Notes: generated by a model not told the origin, from the letters alone. 42,786 nucleotides of DNA from Candidatus Saccharimonadota bacterium (GCA_900555675.1 UNSN01000003.1:1-42786); one strand, 5' to 3'. Shown: positions 7,596 through 18,177, counted from the stretch's first letter. Made by a program: numbers and translations.

Positions 7596-8690
7596 TCAGC
7601 CCTCTGAGGAATCTGATTTTTTATAAATAGTTGCTAAGTTTGTATCAAGAGCGTATACTTTACCTGTTCCCATAACTTGAGCGCCAACCAACACTGCTAT
7701 TTCTGTGTCTGTGTCTGCGAAATATTTTTCTGCTAAATAATCAAGCGCGTTTAGTCCGCTTGGGTAACATAAATCTGGAAAGGCTTGGCGCAGCTCTGCT
7801 AGACTTCCTTTAGTGAGCTCGGCCTTCTCTCTAATATGTGTAAGCTTTGCTGATAGATCTAGTAATGTATAGCCATCTTGTCGCAGTGATTCTGCGTCTC
7901 TCTCGATCCGCCGAGTAGCCTCTTCCAAGTCATCCCCGAACATTTTCTTATAGGCGGCTTCCAGGGCAGCTTCTTGTTCGCGCTTTTCTCTGTCTGCTCG
8001 CTGTTGCCTGATTGCATATTCGGATCGTTTAAGAAGCTTTTTTAATTTCTCTTCGCGCTCCTCGTCAGTTAAGGCAAAAAACTCTTCACTTTTAGATTTC
8101 TTACTCTCGTAATCATCTATGCTCCCGCATGATATAGCTCCTCGGACGCTCGCTTTGCTAAAGCCAAGACACTCCAGTATAGCTAGCCTACCTAAGTTTG
8201 AAGCTCCAGGCTGAAGATATTCACGAAAGAGGCTGTCCTCATCTAGTTCGTCGTCGAGCACTTGACGGCGCAGAGTAAGGATCGTCCCTTCAGTTACTTT
8301 AGCGTACCTATCTATCAAGCGATCTCTATTTTCTTTAGCAGTCATCCCTGACTTTATACATTTATCTACCACCTGTGTTGTTTTTTGCCTACTGCGGCGT
8401 TCTGCTTCTGACTCTACTAACAGACGAAATGTAGCCGTTATGATTTTATAGCCGGGATCTTCCCGTAAATTGTCAGCATTGCCGAAGACAGCCAAGGCTT
8501 CTCTCTGTTGAGGATTCAACTCCTCTTCTGGTGGAATTATGGGCCAAGTATCTGGACGTCGTTCGTTAAAATACTCTACAACCTCTTGATCTGATGGCAG
8601 ATCCGGCCCATAATTAACCTTTATATCAGCAGCTTTAATACCGTCTAAAATAGTTGGGATCGACGGAGAGTTAGATCTAGTGTTTTCCAT
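7596..8690 (-). CDS. Unknown 364-residue soluble protein between rpsJ and rplC
   Basis: I do not recognise this protein. It has no signal peptide or membrane segment. The N-terminal 60 residues are proline-rich (DTWPIIPPEEELNPQQ), followed by helical, charged sequence; residues about 195-300 (EEREEKLKKLLKRSEYAIRQQRADREKREQE) look like a long charged helix or coiled coil, and the last 60 residues (YPSGLNALDYLAEKYFADTDTEIAVLVGAQVMGTGKVYAL) look globular. The ATG at 8690 is six bases after a perfect -10 box, so its mRNA is probably leaderless. It ends only 15 bases before the -35 box of the S10 operon promoter and has no terminator, so read-through into rplC is likely. Confidence 0.7.
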   Translation of the reverse strand: MENTRSNSPSIPTILDGIKAADIKVNYGPDLPSDQEVVEYFNERRPDTWPIIPPEEELNPQQREALAVFGNADNLREDPGYKIITATFRLLVESEAERRSRQKTTQVVDKCIKSGMTAKENRDRLIDRYAKVTEGTILTLRRQVLDDELDEDSLFREYLQPGASNLGRLAILECLGFSKASVRGAISCGSIDDYESKKSKSEEFFALTDEEREEKLKKLLKRSEYAIRQQRADREKREQEAALEAAYKKMFGDDLEEATRRIERDAESLRQDGYTLLDLSAKLTHIREKAELTKGSLAELRQAFPDLCYPSGLNALDYLAEKYFADTDTEIAVLVGAQVMGTGKVYALDTNLATIYKKSDSSEG

Positions 8691-8696
8691 GTTTTT

Positions 8697-8725
8697 ATTA
8701 TACTAAAAAATAGCTAGAATGTCAA
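8697..8725 (-). promoter_or_regulatory. Consensus promoter giving a leaderless mRNA
   Basis: TTGACA at 8725-8720, 17-nt spacer, TATAAT at 8702-8697, then only six bases (AAAAAC) to the ATG at 8690. A start site seven bases after the -10 would coincide with the A of the start codon. Confidence 0.85.
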
Positions 8726-8763
8726 TCATAGTATTTACATTAAGTATATTTCGTAATCATAAG

Positions 8764-9096
8764 CTAAATCATCACGCCAACCGGTGTAAACGAGGTCAGA
8801 ATTGCCATGAAAATTATCGTGACGTACCAAATTTTCCGGTTGAATTGATATTTCTCAATCTTTAATACCAGCAGCAACGCAATAAATAGCCCGACAGGAA
8901 TAGCCTGGACAACCAAACCGCCAACTTCAATTGGATTTTTTAGACGAAGCCACAGCGCACTTAATATCACAAAAACCACCAATTTCAAGAAAAATGACCC
9001 GTCATTGTCATAAATGCGTTCGCGCCCCTTGCGACTAAATAGCTCGCTAGACTTCGAGCGATTGCGAGCATAAGTACGAGTTTTTTGTTTTGTCAT
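8764..9096 (-). CDS. Small predicted membrane protein, three helices
   Basis: A 110-residue protein without a recognisable family. The first 34 residues are strongly basic and polar (KTRTYARNRSKSSELFSRKGRER), followed by three hydrophobic segments at about 35-52, 58-78 and 88-108. The basic N-terminus should be cytoplasmic by the positive-inside rule and could bind nucleic acid or ribosomes, but that is only a guess from charge and from its place next to rpsJ. Its promoter overlaps the rpsJ terminator. The ATG at 9096 lies 12 bases after the -10 box and has no Shine-Dalgarno, so the leader is at most a few bases. Confidence 0.65.
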   Translation of the reverse strand: MTKQKTRTYARNRSKSSELFSRKGRERIYDNDGSFFLKLVVFVILSALWLRLKNPIEVGGLVVQAIPVGLFIALLLVLKIEKYQFNRKIWYVTIIFMAILTSFTPVGVMI

Positions 9097-9108
9097 AAGC
9101 TAAATGGA

Positions 9109-9138
9109 ATTATAGCATAAAAAATCCGCCCCATTCAA
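9109..9138 (-). promoter_or_regulatory. Promoter embedded in the rpsJ terminator
   Basis: TTGAAT at 9138-9133, 18-nt spacer, TATAAT at 9114-9109. The -35 box is exactly the loop of the rpsJ terminator hairpin and the U-run encodes part of the spacer. Confidence 0.65.
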
Positions 9139-9145
9139 GAGGCGG
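9119..9145 (-). terminator. Intrinsic terminator of rpsJ
   Basis: A 7-bp stem (CCGCCTC with GGGGCGG, one U-G pair; arms 9145-9139 and 9132-9126), a six-base loop and a run of six U. It is 20 bases after the rpsJ stop. Confidence 0.85.
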
Positions 9146-9165
9146 AAATTTTATATATCGTTAAA

Positions 9166-9483
9166 TTACATACGAATTTCAGCGTCAACGCCAGCTGGCA
9201 AGTTCAAGTTCTGCAAGCTGTCGATTGTCTTTGGTGTAGCGTTTGTAATGTCAATCAGACGCTTGTGAACGCGGCGCTCGTAAGATTCACCACCAGTTTT
9301 GTAAACGTGTGGACTCTTTACGACAGTGTAAGTGCTGCGTCGAGTTGGCAAAGGCACTGGACCAGCCACGTTAGCGCCTGTGCGAATTGCGGTGTCGATA
9401 ATTTGTTTTGCTGATTGGTCGATGACTTTGTGGTCATAAGCCTTCAGACGAATACGGATTTTAATTCCTGTATCTTGAGCCAT
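9166..9483 (-). CDS. rpsJ: 30S ribosomal protein S10
   Basis: S10 is a head protein of the 30S subunit and, as NusE, part of the antitermination complex and a partner of NusG. The sequence has the family core [42 protein letters not shown] and the C-terminal [15 protein letters not shown]. The ATG at 9483 is chosen because AGGAGGAG sits just upstream; a longer frame from 9504 would add seven residues with no support. This gives 105 residues, the usual length. It normally leads the rplC operon but here is transcribed alone: it has its own terminator and a promoter inside the ldh 3' end. Confidence 0.96.
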   Translation of the reverse strand: MAQDTGIKIRIRLKAYDHKVIDQSAKQIIDTAIRTGANVAGPVPLPTRRSTYTVVKSPHVYKTGGESYERRVHKRLIDITNATPKTIDSLQNLNLPAGVDAEIRM

Positions 9484-9573
9484 AGCTCCTCCTCTTATGT
9501 GCAATCTCGTAACCTCTAATTGCTCTATTTATAGTCAATCGAGTTCTCGAGATAAATTATTATTAACTATGCG

Positions 9574-9602
9574 ATTATATCAGCAATTTTTGGCTTTATC
9601 AA
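9574..9602 (-). promoter_or_regulatory. rpsJ promoter inside the end of ldh
   Basis: TTGATA at 9602-9597, 17-nt spacer, TATAAT at 9579-9574. The -35 and spacer are within the last codons of ldh and the -10 is directly after its TGA stop. The resulting rpsJ leader is about 80 nt. Confidence 0.7.
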
Positions 9603-10521
9603 GATGGGAAATCATTTCCGCAATAATTCCAGCGGATTTATTCAGCGATTCTTTTTCTCGCTCGGTAAGTGGATAGCCCGCCAAAATCTTCACGCCGTCG
9701 CTGCTGATTGTTGATGGCAATCCAAGCACAACATTATTCAGTCCATATTCACCTTCAGCCAGCGAGCAAACAGGATAAACCGTGTGCGTCGATTTCCGGA
9801 GCGCCGAAACAATCTTAGACACGACAAACCCAATCGCAAAATACGTTGATTTCTTCGTTTCAATCACCCTATATGCTCGGTCGCGAACCTTCTGCTCAAT
9901 TCCGTCAATCATCTCCTCTGTAAATCCAGGATATTCCTTGATTGGCACTTCACCAATTTGTGCCGTTTCAATTGTCGAAAATGACGAATCGCCGTGCTCG
10001 CCCAGAATATAAGCATCAACCGCTTTACTATCGACATTGAACGCGTCCGCCAAATACGACTTCATTCGCGAAGTATCAAGCGTCGTGCCCGTCCCGAATA
10101 CGCGATTTTTCGGCAAACCAGATTCCTTAAGCGCCACGTAAGTCAGAACATCAACCGGATTACTGACAATCACCAAATACGGCTTCGCGCCATTCGCCAT
10201 GATATTCTTCACAATATCACGCATAATTTTTGCGTTAACGTCAATCAATTCCAACCGAGTCTGACCAGGAAGTTGCGGCGCACCCGCGGTAATTACAACG
10301 ATGTCATCGTCATTGATATCAGAATAATTTCCCGTATGAACCACGACATTTCTGTCAATTCCCATCGCGTCATTAATGTCAGCCGCTTGACCCCAAGCCA
10401 AATCCTCATTACGGTCAATCAGCACAATCTCTTCAATAACACTACGCAACGCACACGCATAAGCCGCCGTCGCACCGACCATTCCGCCTCCGCCAACAAT
10501 TAGCAATTTCTGTTTATTCAC
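9580..10521 (-). CDS. ldh: L-lactate dehydrogenase
   Basis: An NAD-dependent 2-hydroxyacid dehydrogenase of the LDH/MDH superfamily that would reduce pyruvate to lactate and regenerate NAD in a fermentative cell. The Rossmann motif GGGGMVG is at about residues 10-16. The specificity loop reads GAPQLPGQTR: a Gln (about 83) at the position where malate dehydrogenases have Arg points to lactate. Catalytic Arg (RLELID), Arg152 (TLDTSR) and His176 (GEHGDS) are all present. GGAG is six bases before the GTG at 10521, which I prefer to the TTG one codon upstream. It sits between tuf and rpsJ, an unusual place. Confidence 0.92.
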   Translation of the reverse strand: MNKQKLLIVGGGGMVGATAAYACALRSVIEEIVLIDRNEDLAWGQAADINDAMGIDRNVVVHTGNYSDINDDDIVVITAGAPQLPGQTRLELIDVNAKIMRDIVKNIMANGAKPYLVIVSNPVDVLTYVALKESGLPKNRVFGTGTTLDTSRMKSYLADAFNVDSKAVDAYILGEHGDSSFSTIETAQIGEVPIKEYPGFTEEMIDGIEQKVRDRAYRVIETKKSTYFAIGFVVSKIVSALRKSTHTVYPVCSLAEGEYGLNNVVLGLPSTISSDGVKILAGYPLTEREKESLNKSAGIIAEMISHLDKAKNC

Positions 10522-10558
10522 CAAAATCTCCTTTTTCTGTTTTATATTAGATGTCTTT

Positions 10559-10588
10559 ATTCTGCCATAAACATTACCGCTTTGTCAA
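10559..10588 (-). promoter_or_regulatory. ldh promoter
   Basis: TTGACA at 10588-10583, 18-nt spacer, CAGAAT at 10564-10559. The leader is about 30 nt and carries the GGAG ribosome-binding site. Confidence 0.6.
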
Positions 10589-10610
10589 TTAACTCCTTCT
10601 TGCGGCAATC

Positions 10611-10639
10611 AAAAAATCCCCCGAAAGTTCGGGGGATTT
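10611..10639 (-). terminator. Intrinsic terminator of tuf
   Basis: An 11-bp GC-rich stem (AAATCCCCCGA with TCGGGGGATTT), four-base loop and U run, 23 bases after the tuf stop. Confidence 0.92.
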
Positions 10640-10661
10640 AATTAGGCTTGTGTCATCAAGA

Positions 10662-11846
10662 TTATTTATTAATCTTCGTAACAACACCAGCACCAACTGT
10701 ACGGCCACCTTCACGGATAGCAAAGTTCAAACCTTGCTCCATAGCGATTGGTGCAAGCAACTTAACCTTGAAGGTTACAGTGTCGCCTGGCATGACCATT
10801 TCTTTGTCAGCTGGCAATTCAACTTCACCAGTAACGTCAGTTGTGCGGAAGTAGAACTGTGGCTTGTAGCCCTTTGAGAATGGAGTGTGGCGACCGCCTT
10901 CTTCCTTCTTCAAGATGTAAACTTCAGCTTCAAACTCAGTGTGTGGAGTAATTGTGCCTGGCTTTGCCAAAACTTGACCGCGCTCAATGTCGCTGCGCTC
11001 AATACCACGCAGCAAGACACCTGCGTTGTCACCTGCTTGACCTTGGTCAAGAGATTTCTTGAAGGCCTCAATACCAGTTACAACTGACTTTTGAGTTGGC
11101 TTCAAACCAACGATTTCAACTTCGTCGTTCAATTTAACAACACCCTGCTCGATACGACCAGTTGCTACTGTACCACGACCCTTAATTGAGAAGACGTCCT
11201 CAATTGGCATAATGAATGGTTTGTCCATGTCACGTGCTGGCTCTGGAATGTAGCTGTCCATTGCGTCAACCAATTCCATAATAGCGTCTTCGTATTTCTC
11301 GTCACCTTCAAGAGCCTTAAGAGCAGAACCCTTGATGATTGGAGCGTCTTTGTCGAAGCCGTTCTTTTCAAGAAGTTCGCGAACTTCTTCTTCGATCAGC
11401 TCAACCATTTCTTCATCAGCCATGTCCATCTTGTTCAAGAAGACAACAATCTTTGGCACACCAACCTGCTTTGCAAGCAAAACGTGCTCACGAGTCTGAG
11501 GCATTGGGCCGTCAGTTGCAGCGATAACCAATACCGCACCGTCAACCTGAGCAGCACCGGTGATCATGTTCTTGACGTAGTCAGCGTGTCCTGGCATGTC
11601 AACGTGTGCATAGTGACGATTCTTTGATTCATACTCTTGGTGTGAAGACGCGATAGTAATACCACGTTGCTTCTCTTCTGGTGCGTTGTCGATCTGGTCG
11701 TACGCAACAGGTTTGTTAACTGCGCTTGGTAGGCGCTTTGCCAACACTGCAGTAATCGCAGCAGTCAGCGTAGTCTTACCGTGGTCAACGTGGCCCATTG
11801 TACCAACGTTAACGTGCGGTTTGCTTCGGTCAAATACATCTGCCAT
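10662..11846 (-). CDS. tuf: Elongation factor Tu
   Basis: EF-Tu delivers aminoacyl-tRNA to the ribosomal A site with GTP. The protein has 394 residues, normal length, with G1 GHVDHGKT (18-25), G2 RGIT, G3 DMPGH (the usual Cys of DCPGH is Met here), G4 NKMD and G5 GSAL, so guanine recognition is intact, unlike in the EF-G of this window. Domains 2 and 3 are standard and end in [23 protein letters not shown] lies 11 bases before the ATG. It is transcribed alone, with its own promoter behind tgt and a strong terminator. A plain GTP-type EF-Tu is a useful internal control for the EF-G finding. Confidence 0.98.
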   Translation of the reverse strand: MADVFDRSKPHVNVGTMGHVDHGKTTLTAAITAVLAKRLPSAVNKPVAYDQIDNAPEEKQRGITIASSHQEYESKNRHYAHVDMPGHADYVKNMITGAAQVDGAVLVIAATDGPMPQTREHVLLAKQVGVPKIVVFLNKMDMADEEMVELIEEEVRELLEKNGFDKDAPIIKGSALKALEGDEKYEDAIMELVDAMDSYIPEPARDMDKPFIMPIEDVFSIKGRGTVATGRIEQGVVKLNDEVEIVGLKPTQKSVVTGIEAFKKSLDQGQAGDNAGVLLRGIERSDIERGQVLAKPGTITPHTEFEAEVYILKKEEGGRHTPFSKGYKPQFYFRTTDVTGEVELPADKEMVMPGDTVTFKVKLLAPIAMEQGLNFAIREGGRTVGAGVVTKINK

Positions 11847-11927
11847 TTGTAGAAGTTCTCCTTAATTTAATTATTATTTTTCACGCGGGTACAGTCCATA
11901 AAAAAGACCTCACGGCGTATGAGTTTA

Positions 11928-11956
11928 ATTATAACGATTTTCCAATCAGTTGTAAA
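11928..11956 (-). promoter_or_regulatory. tuf promoter
   Basis: TTTACA at 11956-11951, 17-nt spacer, TATAAT at 11933-11928. The leader is about 75 nt; its first bases could form a small CTCA/TGAG hairpin followed by six U. Confidence 0.8.
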
Positions 11957-11960
11957 TAGC

Positions 11961-14886
<2,926 letters not shown>

Positions 14887-14896
14887 ATTGCTATAT

Positions 14897-14924
14897 ATTA
14901 TACAACTTTAATCGATATTTACAA
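14897..14924 (-). promoter_or_regulatory. Promoter of the 565-residue gene
   Basis: TTGTAA at 14924-14919, 16-nt spacer, TATAAT at 14902-14897, ten bases before the ATG. It is back-to-back with the glgB promoter. Confidence 0.65.
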
Positions 14925-14946
14925 GCATAGCCCCTTCCGTATGTTG

Positions 14947-14952
14947 TATACT
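14947..14952 (+). promoter_or_regulatory. -10 box of glgB (leaderless)
   Basis: TATACT, six bases before the ATG at 14959. The -35 is poor. The box lies inside a longer in-frame reading from 14941, which argues against that upstream ATG. Confidence 0.55.
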
Positions 14953-14958
14953 AGAATC

Positions 14959-16926
14959 ATGAGCAATAAAACCCTCGTTGATTTGGATCAATGGCTAGCC
15001 CCGCACAAATCCACAATTCAGGCGCGCGAGAAGTATATTTCCTCGAAACTGGAAAAGGTTTTGATCAACAAGACGCCAGCCGAATTCGCGATGGGTTTTT
15101 TGCATTTCGGACTCCATAAAACGGATACTGGCTGGACATTTAGAGAATGGGCGCCGAATGCCACTCGGATGTTCTTAGTTGGCGATTTTTCAGATTGGAA
15201 AGAGCGCGAAGAATTCGCCTTAAATCGCGATAAAAACGGCGAATGGAGCATAAATCTTCCTGAAAATTCGCTTCGTCACGGACAAAAATACAAATTGCGT
15301 GTCTATTGGTCTGACGGCGACGGCTGGCGGCTGCCTTCATACGCAAATTACGTCGTCCAAGACGAAAATTCTGTCGATTTTTCCGCGGTCGTGTGGTCGC
15401 CAAAAACTCCTTATGATTGGCAATATAAAACCCCGCCCAAGCCGAAAGTTCCCCTAATTTACGAAGCGCACGTTGGTATGAGCAGCCAACAGGAAAAAGT
15501 CGCCAGTTTCAGCGAATTCACCGCGGATGTTTTGCCACGAATCAAAGAATCCGGCTATAACACCATTCAGCTTATGGCAATCGCCGAGCATCCATATTAC
15601 GGCAGCTTCGGCTATCACGTCAGCAACTTTTTCGCGGTTTCGTCAAGATTTGGCACGCCCGACGATTTTAAGAAATTGGTCGACACGGCGCACGGAATGG
15701 GGCTGCGCGTCATCATTGACCTCGTCCACGCTCACGCCGCCAAAAACGAAGTCGAAGGTCTGGGCAATTTTGCTGGCGATCCGACACAATATTTCAAGCC
15801 AACAAATCACCCAGAATGGGATTCACGATTATTCGATTACGGCAAGCCAGAAGTTTTGCATTTTTTGGCAAGTAATTGCCGTTGGTGGTTGGACGAATAT
15901 CACATTGACGGATTTAGGTTTGATGGCGTAACTAGTATGATTTACCACGATCACGGACTCGGGAAAAGTTTCACTAGCTATGACGATTATTTCCAAGACA
16001 ATGTCGACAAAGACGCGCTTGCTTATTTAAGATTGGCGAATGAAACCATTCACGCCGTTCGCCCCGACGCTACGACAATTGCAGAGGAAATGAGTGGTTT
16101 TCCTGGACTTGGCGCATCAACAAAAGATGGCGGGCTGAGCTTTGATTATCGCTTGCAAATGGGCGCGCCAGATTTATGGATAAAAACCCTGAAAGAGAAA
16201 AATGATGAAGATTGGGATTTGGGGCAATTGACTTACACTTTGAGTTCGCATCGTCCAGAGGAAAAAGTCATCAATTACGCCGAAAGTCACGATCAAGCGC
16301 TCGTCGGTGATAAAACGCTGATTTTCCGATTGATTGATAAAAATATGTATTGGCATATGGATAAAATTGATCCAGATCTTAAGACCGAACGCGGAATAGC
16401 TCTGCATAAACTGATTCGTCTAATGACAGCTGGGCTGCATGGTGGTGGTTATTTGAATTTTATGGGCAATGAGTTCGGGCATCCGGAATGGATTGATTTT
16501 CCGCGTGAAGGCAATAATTGGTCGTTTAAGCACGCTCGTCGACAATGGAATTTACGCGACAATGGCTTCTTAAAATATCAATGGCTGGGAGATTTTGACG
16601 CGGCGCTAATGAAAATTATTCGACAAATTGATAATCCTAATATTCACCATTTGACAGTTCGCCAATCTGATCATATGGTCAGTTTTATGCATGGCGACTT
16701 TTTATTCGTTATCAATTTTTCACCCGACAAATCCCACTCAGATTACGCGGTACCCGCAGAAGCTGGCTCTTATAAGTTGGCGTTAAGTAGCGACGACAAG
16801 AACTTTGGCGGGCAGGAGCGAATAGGCCATAATTTCCGATTTTTTACTTCCCCAGCTGATAATAGCCACAATCTTAAAGTTTACCTGCCAGCCAGAACGG
16901 GCATTATTCTACAGAAAATTGACTAA
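14959..16926 (+). CDS. glgB: 1,4-alpha-glucan branching enzyme of eukaryotic type
   Basis: A GH13 enzyme that makes alpha-1,6 branches in glycogen. The order is a short N-terminal region, a CBM48 domain (about 50-145), then the catalytic barrel. Nucleophile Asp322 (DGFRFDGV), acid/base Glu376 (TTIAEEMSG) and Asp445 (YAESHDQ) are present. The wording follows plant, fungal and animal enzymes rather than E. coli GlgB: YEAHVGMSS, YYGSFGYHV, WDSRLFDYG, YAESHDQALVGDKT and GNEFGHPEWIDFPR. The ATG at 14959 is chosen because TATACT ends six bases upstream; this gives 655 residues. No other glycogen gene is nearby. It may have been acquired by transfer, but only a phylogeny could show that. Confidence 0.93.
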   Translation: MSNKTLVDLDQWLAPHKSTIQAREKYISSKLEKVLINKTPAEFAMGFLHFGLHKTDTGWTFREWAPNATRMFLVGDFSDWKEREEFALNRDKNGEWSINLPENSLRHGQKYKLRVYWSDGDGWRLPSYANYVVQDENSVDFSAVVWSPKTPYDWQYKTPPKPKVPLIYEAHVGMSSQQEKVASFSEFTADVLPRIKESGYNTIQLMAIAEHPYYGSFGYHVSNFFAVSSRFGTPDDFKKLVDTAHGMGLRVIIDLVHAHAAKNEVEGLGNFAGDPTQYFKPTNHPEWDSRLFDYGKPEVLHFLASNCRWWLDEYHIDGFRFDGVTSMIYHDHGLGKSFTSYDDYFQDNVDKDALAYLRLANETIHAVRPDATTIAEEMSGFPGLGASTKDGGLSFDYRLQMGAPDLWIKTLKEKNDEDWDLGQLTYTLSSHRPEEKVINYAESHDQALVGDKTLIFRLIDKNMYWHMDKIDPDLKTERGIALHKLIRLMTAGLHGGGYLNFMGNEFGHPEWIDFPREGNNWSFKHARRQWNLRDNGFLKYQWLGDFDAALMKIIRQIDNPNIHHLTVRQSDHMVSFMHGDFLFVINFSPDKSHSDYAVPAEAGSYKLALSSDDKNFGGQERIGHNFRFFTSPADNSHNLKVYLPARTGIILQKID

Positions 16927-16939
16927 TCTCCTCCTAGTA

Positions 16940-16968
16940 TTGACTTTTTTACGCAAGTATGGTATAAA
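16940..16968 (+). promoter_or_regulatory. Promoter of small membrane-protein cassette 1
   Basis: TTGACT, 17-nt spacer, TATAAA at 16963-16968. The region is nearly the same as the promoter at 17579-17608: both share the T-run, a CAAGT(A/G)TGG segment and (T/C)ATAAAT. Confidence 0.75.
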
Positions 16969-17042
16969 TGACGTAAGCTCCTGTTAAACTCCATTTTAGC
17001 AGAAGTAGTACCAGTACCAGCAACAACAAGGAGTTGTTAGAA

Positions 17043-17468
17043 ATGAGAGTCAACGTTATGCCTGAGATCAAGTCGTGCAGTGTTGCGGCTCGCGTAGTCG
17101 CATACCTGCTGTCACTTGTTCCGATCGGATACCTTGCGGTAGCCGTGAGCTTCATCGCGATCGCGATCGAGCAATTTGACCATCGTTATGTTACGATAAG
17201 TCAGAGCGAAATTCGAATCCCCTTCTGGATTCTGTCGGTATTCTCCGCCGCGTTTTGTGTGTACGCGGCCAAGGTGACTTGGTCGTTTTTCACCGAATTC
17301 AGAGACCTAAAGACATCTTATGTCTTCAGGCGCGCGCTGAAAAAATGCCAGAAAGAGATGAAATTGGACAAGACGCCCAATTTCGATGACTACTTTAGGT
17401 CTTTGGGCGAAGAGCCCAAACCCCGAAAGAGCATTCTTCAGAAGGTCAACGACCTTCTTCCTTGGTAG
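17043..17468 (+). CDS. Small membrane protein, cassette 1
   Basis: A 141-residue protein of unknown function. Two hydrophobic segments, about residues 14-42 and 57-82, are followed by a basic cytoplasmic-looking C-terminal part (RDLKTSYVFRRALKKCQKEMKLDKTPNFDDYFRSLGEEPKPRKS). The ATG at 17043 is preferred to an in-frame TTG at 17034 because AAGGAG directly abuts that TTG but is nine bases from the ATG. The coding sequence appears richer in GC than its neighbours (runs such as ATCGCGATCGCGATCG). It shares promoter and 3' hairpin, but not protein sequence, with the next gene. Confidence 0.65.
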   Translation: MRVNVMPEIKSCSVAARVVAYLLSLVPIGYLAVAVSFIAIAIEQFDHRYVTISQSEIRIPFWILSVFSAAFCVYAAKVTWSFFTEFRDLKTSYVFRRALKKCQKEMKLDKTPNFDDYFRSLGEEPKPRKSILQKVNDLLPW

Positions 17469-17483
17469 CAAGGCTGGGCTGAT

Positions 17484-17550
17484 GCCCGTCAAGAGAAATA
17501 GCTCGCTGAGGCTTAGGTCTCGGCTTGAGCCTTGGCGGGCTATTTCTTTT
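17484..17550 (+). terminator. Conserved 3' hairpin of cassette 1 (terminator-like)
   Basis: A 12-bp stem pairs GAAATAGCTCGC (17495-17506) with GCGGGCTATTTC (17535-17546), followed by TTTT. The loop has a second small stem (GAGGCT with AGCCTT). It is preceded by CCCGTCAAG. A closely similar element follows the next gene. Confidence 0.75.
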
Positions 17551-17578
17551 GGTTTGTGAGATCATTTTGTATATTATA

Positions 17579-17608
17579 TTGACTTTTTTTGCACAAGTGT
17601 GGCATAAA
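17579..17608 (+). promoter_or_regulatory. Promoter of small membrane-protein cassette 2
   Basis: TTGACT, 18-nt spacer, CATAAA at 17603-17608; the counterpart of the cassette 1 promoter. The leader of about 70 nt contains an inverted repeat TTGAC/GTCAA at about 17625-17640. Confidence 0.7.
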
Positions 17609-17684
17609 TTAATACAGACTTTTGTTGACAATCCCGTCAACGAAAGTAGTCCTTGCATGATTCAAAAAAGCAGAGGAGTATATC

Positions 17685-18080
17685 ATGCTGAAACTCAAAC
17701 TTATGACGGCAGCCCTGGCACTAGCCAGCTTAATACTCCTCATTATGGGGAGTACGTACTTTACAGCCGCCTTGTCTGTTATCTGCACGGCGACTACACT
17801 ACTACCTGCAGGCTATCTTATATGGAGATGGCTTCTAGACGAGAAGCCATCATGGTTCCACTCCATTACCTGGGCAGCTCTGTCCGGATTGATAGCAGCA
17901 CGAGCGCTCAAAGATATCGGGATCATAGACATCCCGCTTGGCACTGTAATGAGCCCGGAGAAAGTAGCGGAATTAGGAAGCTTCGCATCGTTTATGAGTA
18001 TCCTACCGCTTTTTCTCGCGGTCATCGCGCCGTCGTCGCCCAAGTGCGACGATGATGACGGTGATAGCGACAAGGACTAA
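17685..18080 (+). CDS. Small membrane protein, cassette 2
   Basis: A 131-residue protein of unknown function, with a lysine-containing start, hydrophobic segments at about 5-22, 24-48, 60-82 and 100-115, and a strongly acidic C-terminal tail (CDDDDGDSDKD). GAGGAG lies seven bases before the ATG. I see no similarity to the cassette 1 protein beyond size and membrane nature, although promoter and 3' hairpin are shared. No toxin, bacteriocin or immunity motif is recognisable. Confidence 0.65.
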   Translation: MLKLKLMTAALALASLILLIMGSTYFTAALSVICTATTLLPAGYLIWRWLLDEKPSWFHSITWAALSGLIAARALKDIGIIDIPLGTVMSPEKVAELGSFASFMSILPLFLAVIAPSSPKCDDDDGDSDKD

Positions 18081-18081
18081 C

Positions 18082-18146
18082 CGCCCGTCAAGAAATAGTT
18101 CGCTGAGGCTTAGACTTCAGCTAGAGTTCTCTTGGCGAGCTATTTC
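18082..18146 (+). terminator. Conserved 3' hairpin of cassette 2
   Basis: The stem pairs GAAATAGTTCGC (18092-18103) with GCGAGCTATTTC (18135-18146), preceded by CCCGTCAAG and with TGAGGCTTAG at the start of the loop, as in the first copy. The U-run after it is weak (TATT), so it may not terminate fully and the role may differ. Confidence 0.6.
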
Positions 18147-18161
18147 TATTGACATAAAATT

Positions 18162-18170
18162 TGTTACACT
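18162..18170 (+). promoter_or_regulatory. Extended -10 promoter of the ThrE-family gene (leaderless)
   Basis: TGTTACACT: TG, one base, then TACACT at 18165-18170, seven bases before the GTG at 18178. A TTGACA at 18149-18154 is too close (10 nt) to be its -35. Confidence 0.5.
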
Positions 18171-18177
18171 AGATATT

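Noticed and set aside
11418..11600. EF-Tu DMPGH instead of DCPGH as a sign of altered GTPase function
   Set aside because: The Cys is not a catalytic residue and all other G motifs are canonical, so this is ordinary variation.
11880..11930. tuf leader hairpin plus U6 and the 10-codon frame MDCTRVKNNN as an attenuator
   Set aside because: The stem has only four base pairs and begins at the first transcribed bases, too early for termination; the peptide has no regulatory codon run and no antiterminator exists.
18052..18177. In-frame N-terminal extension of the ThrE-like protein from an ATG at 18052
   Set aside because: It runs through the end of the cassette 2 gene and its conserved 3' hairpin, is Arg/Ser-rich and unlike the family, and a promoter sits just before the GTG at 18178.
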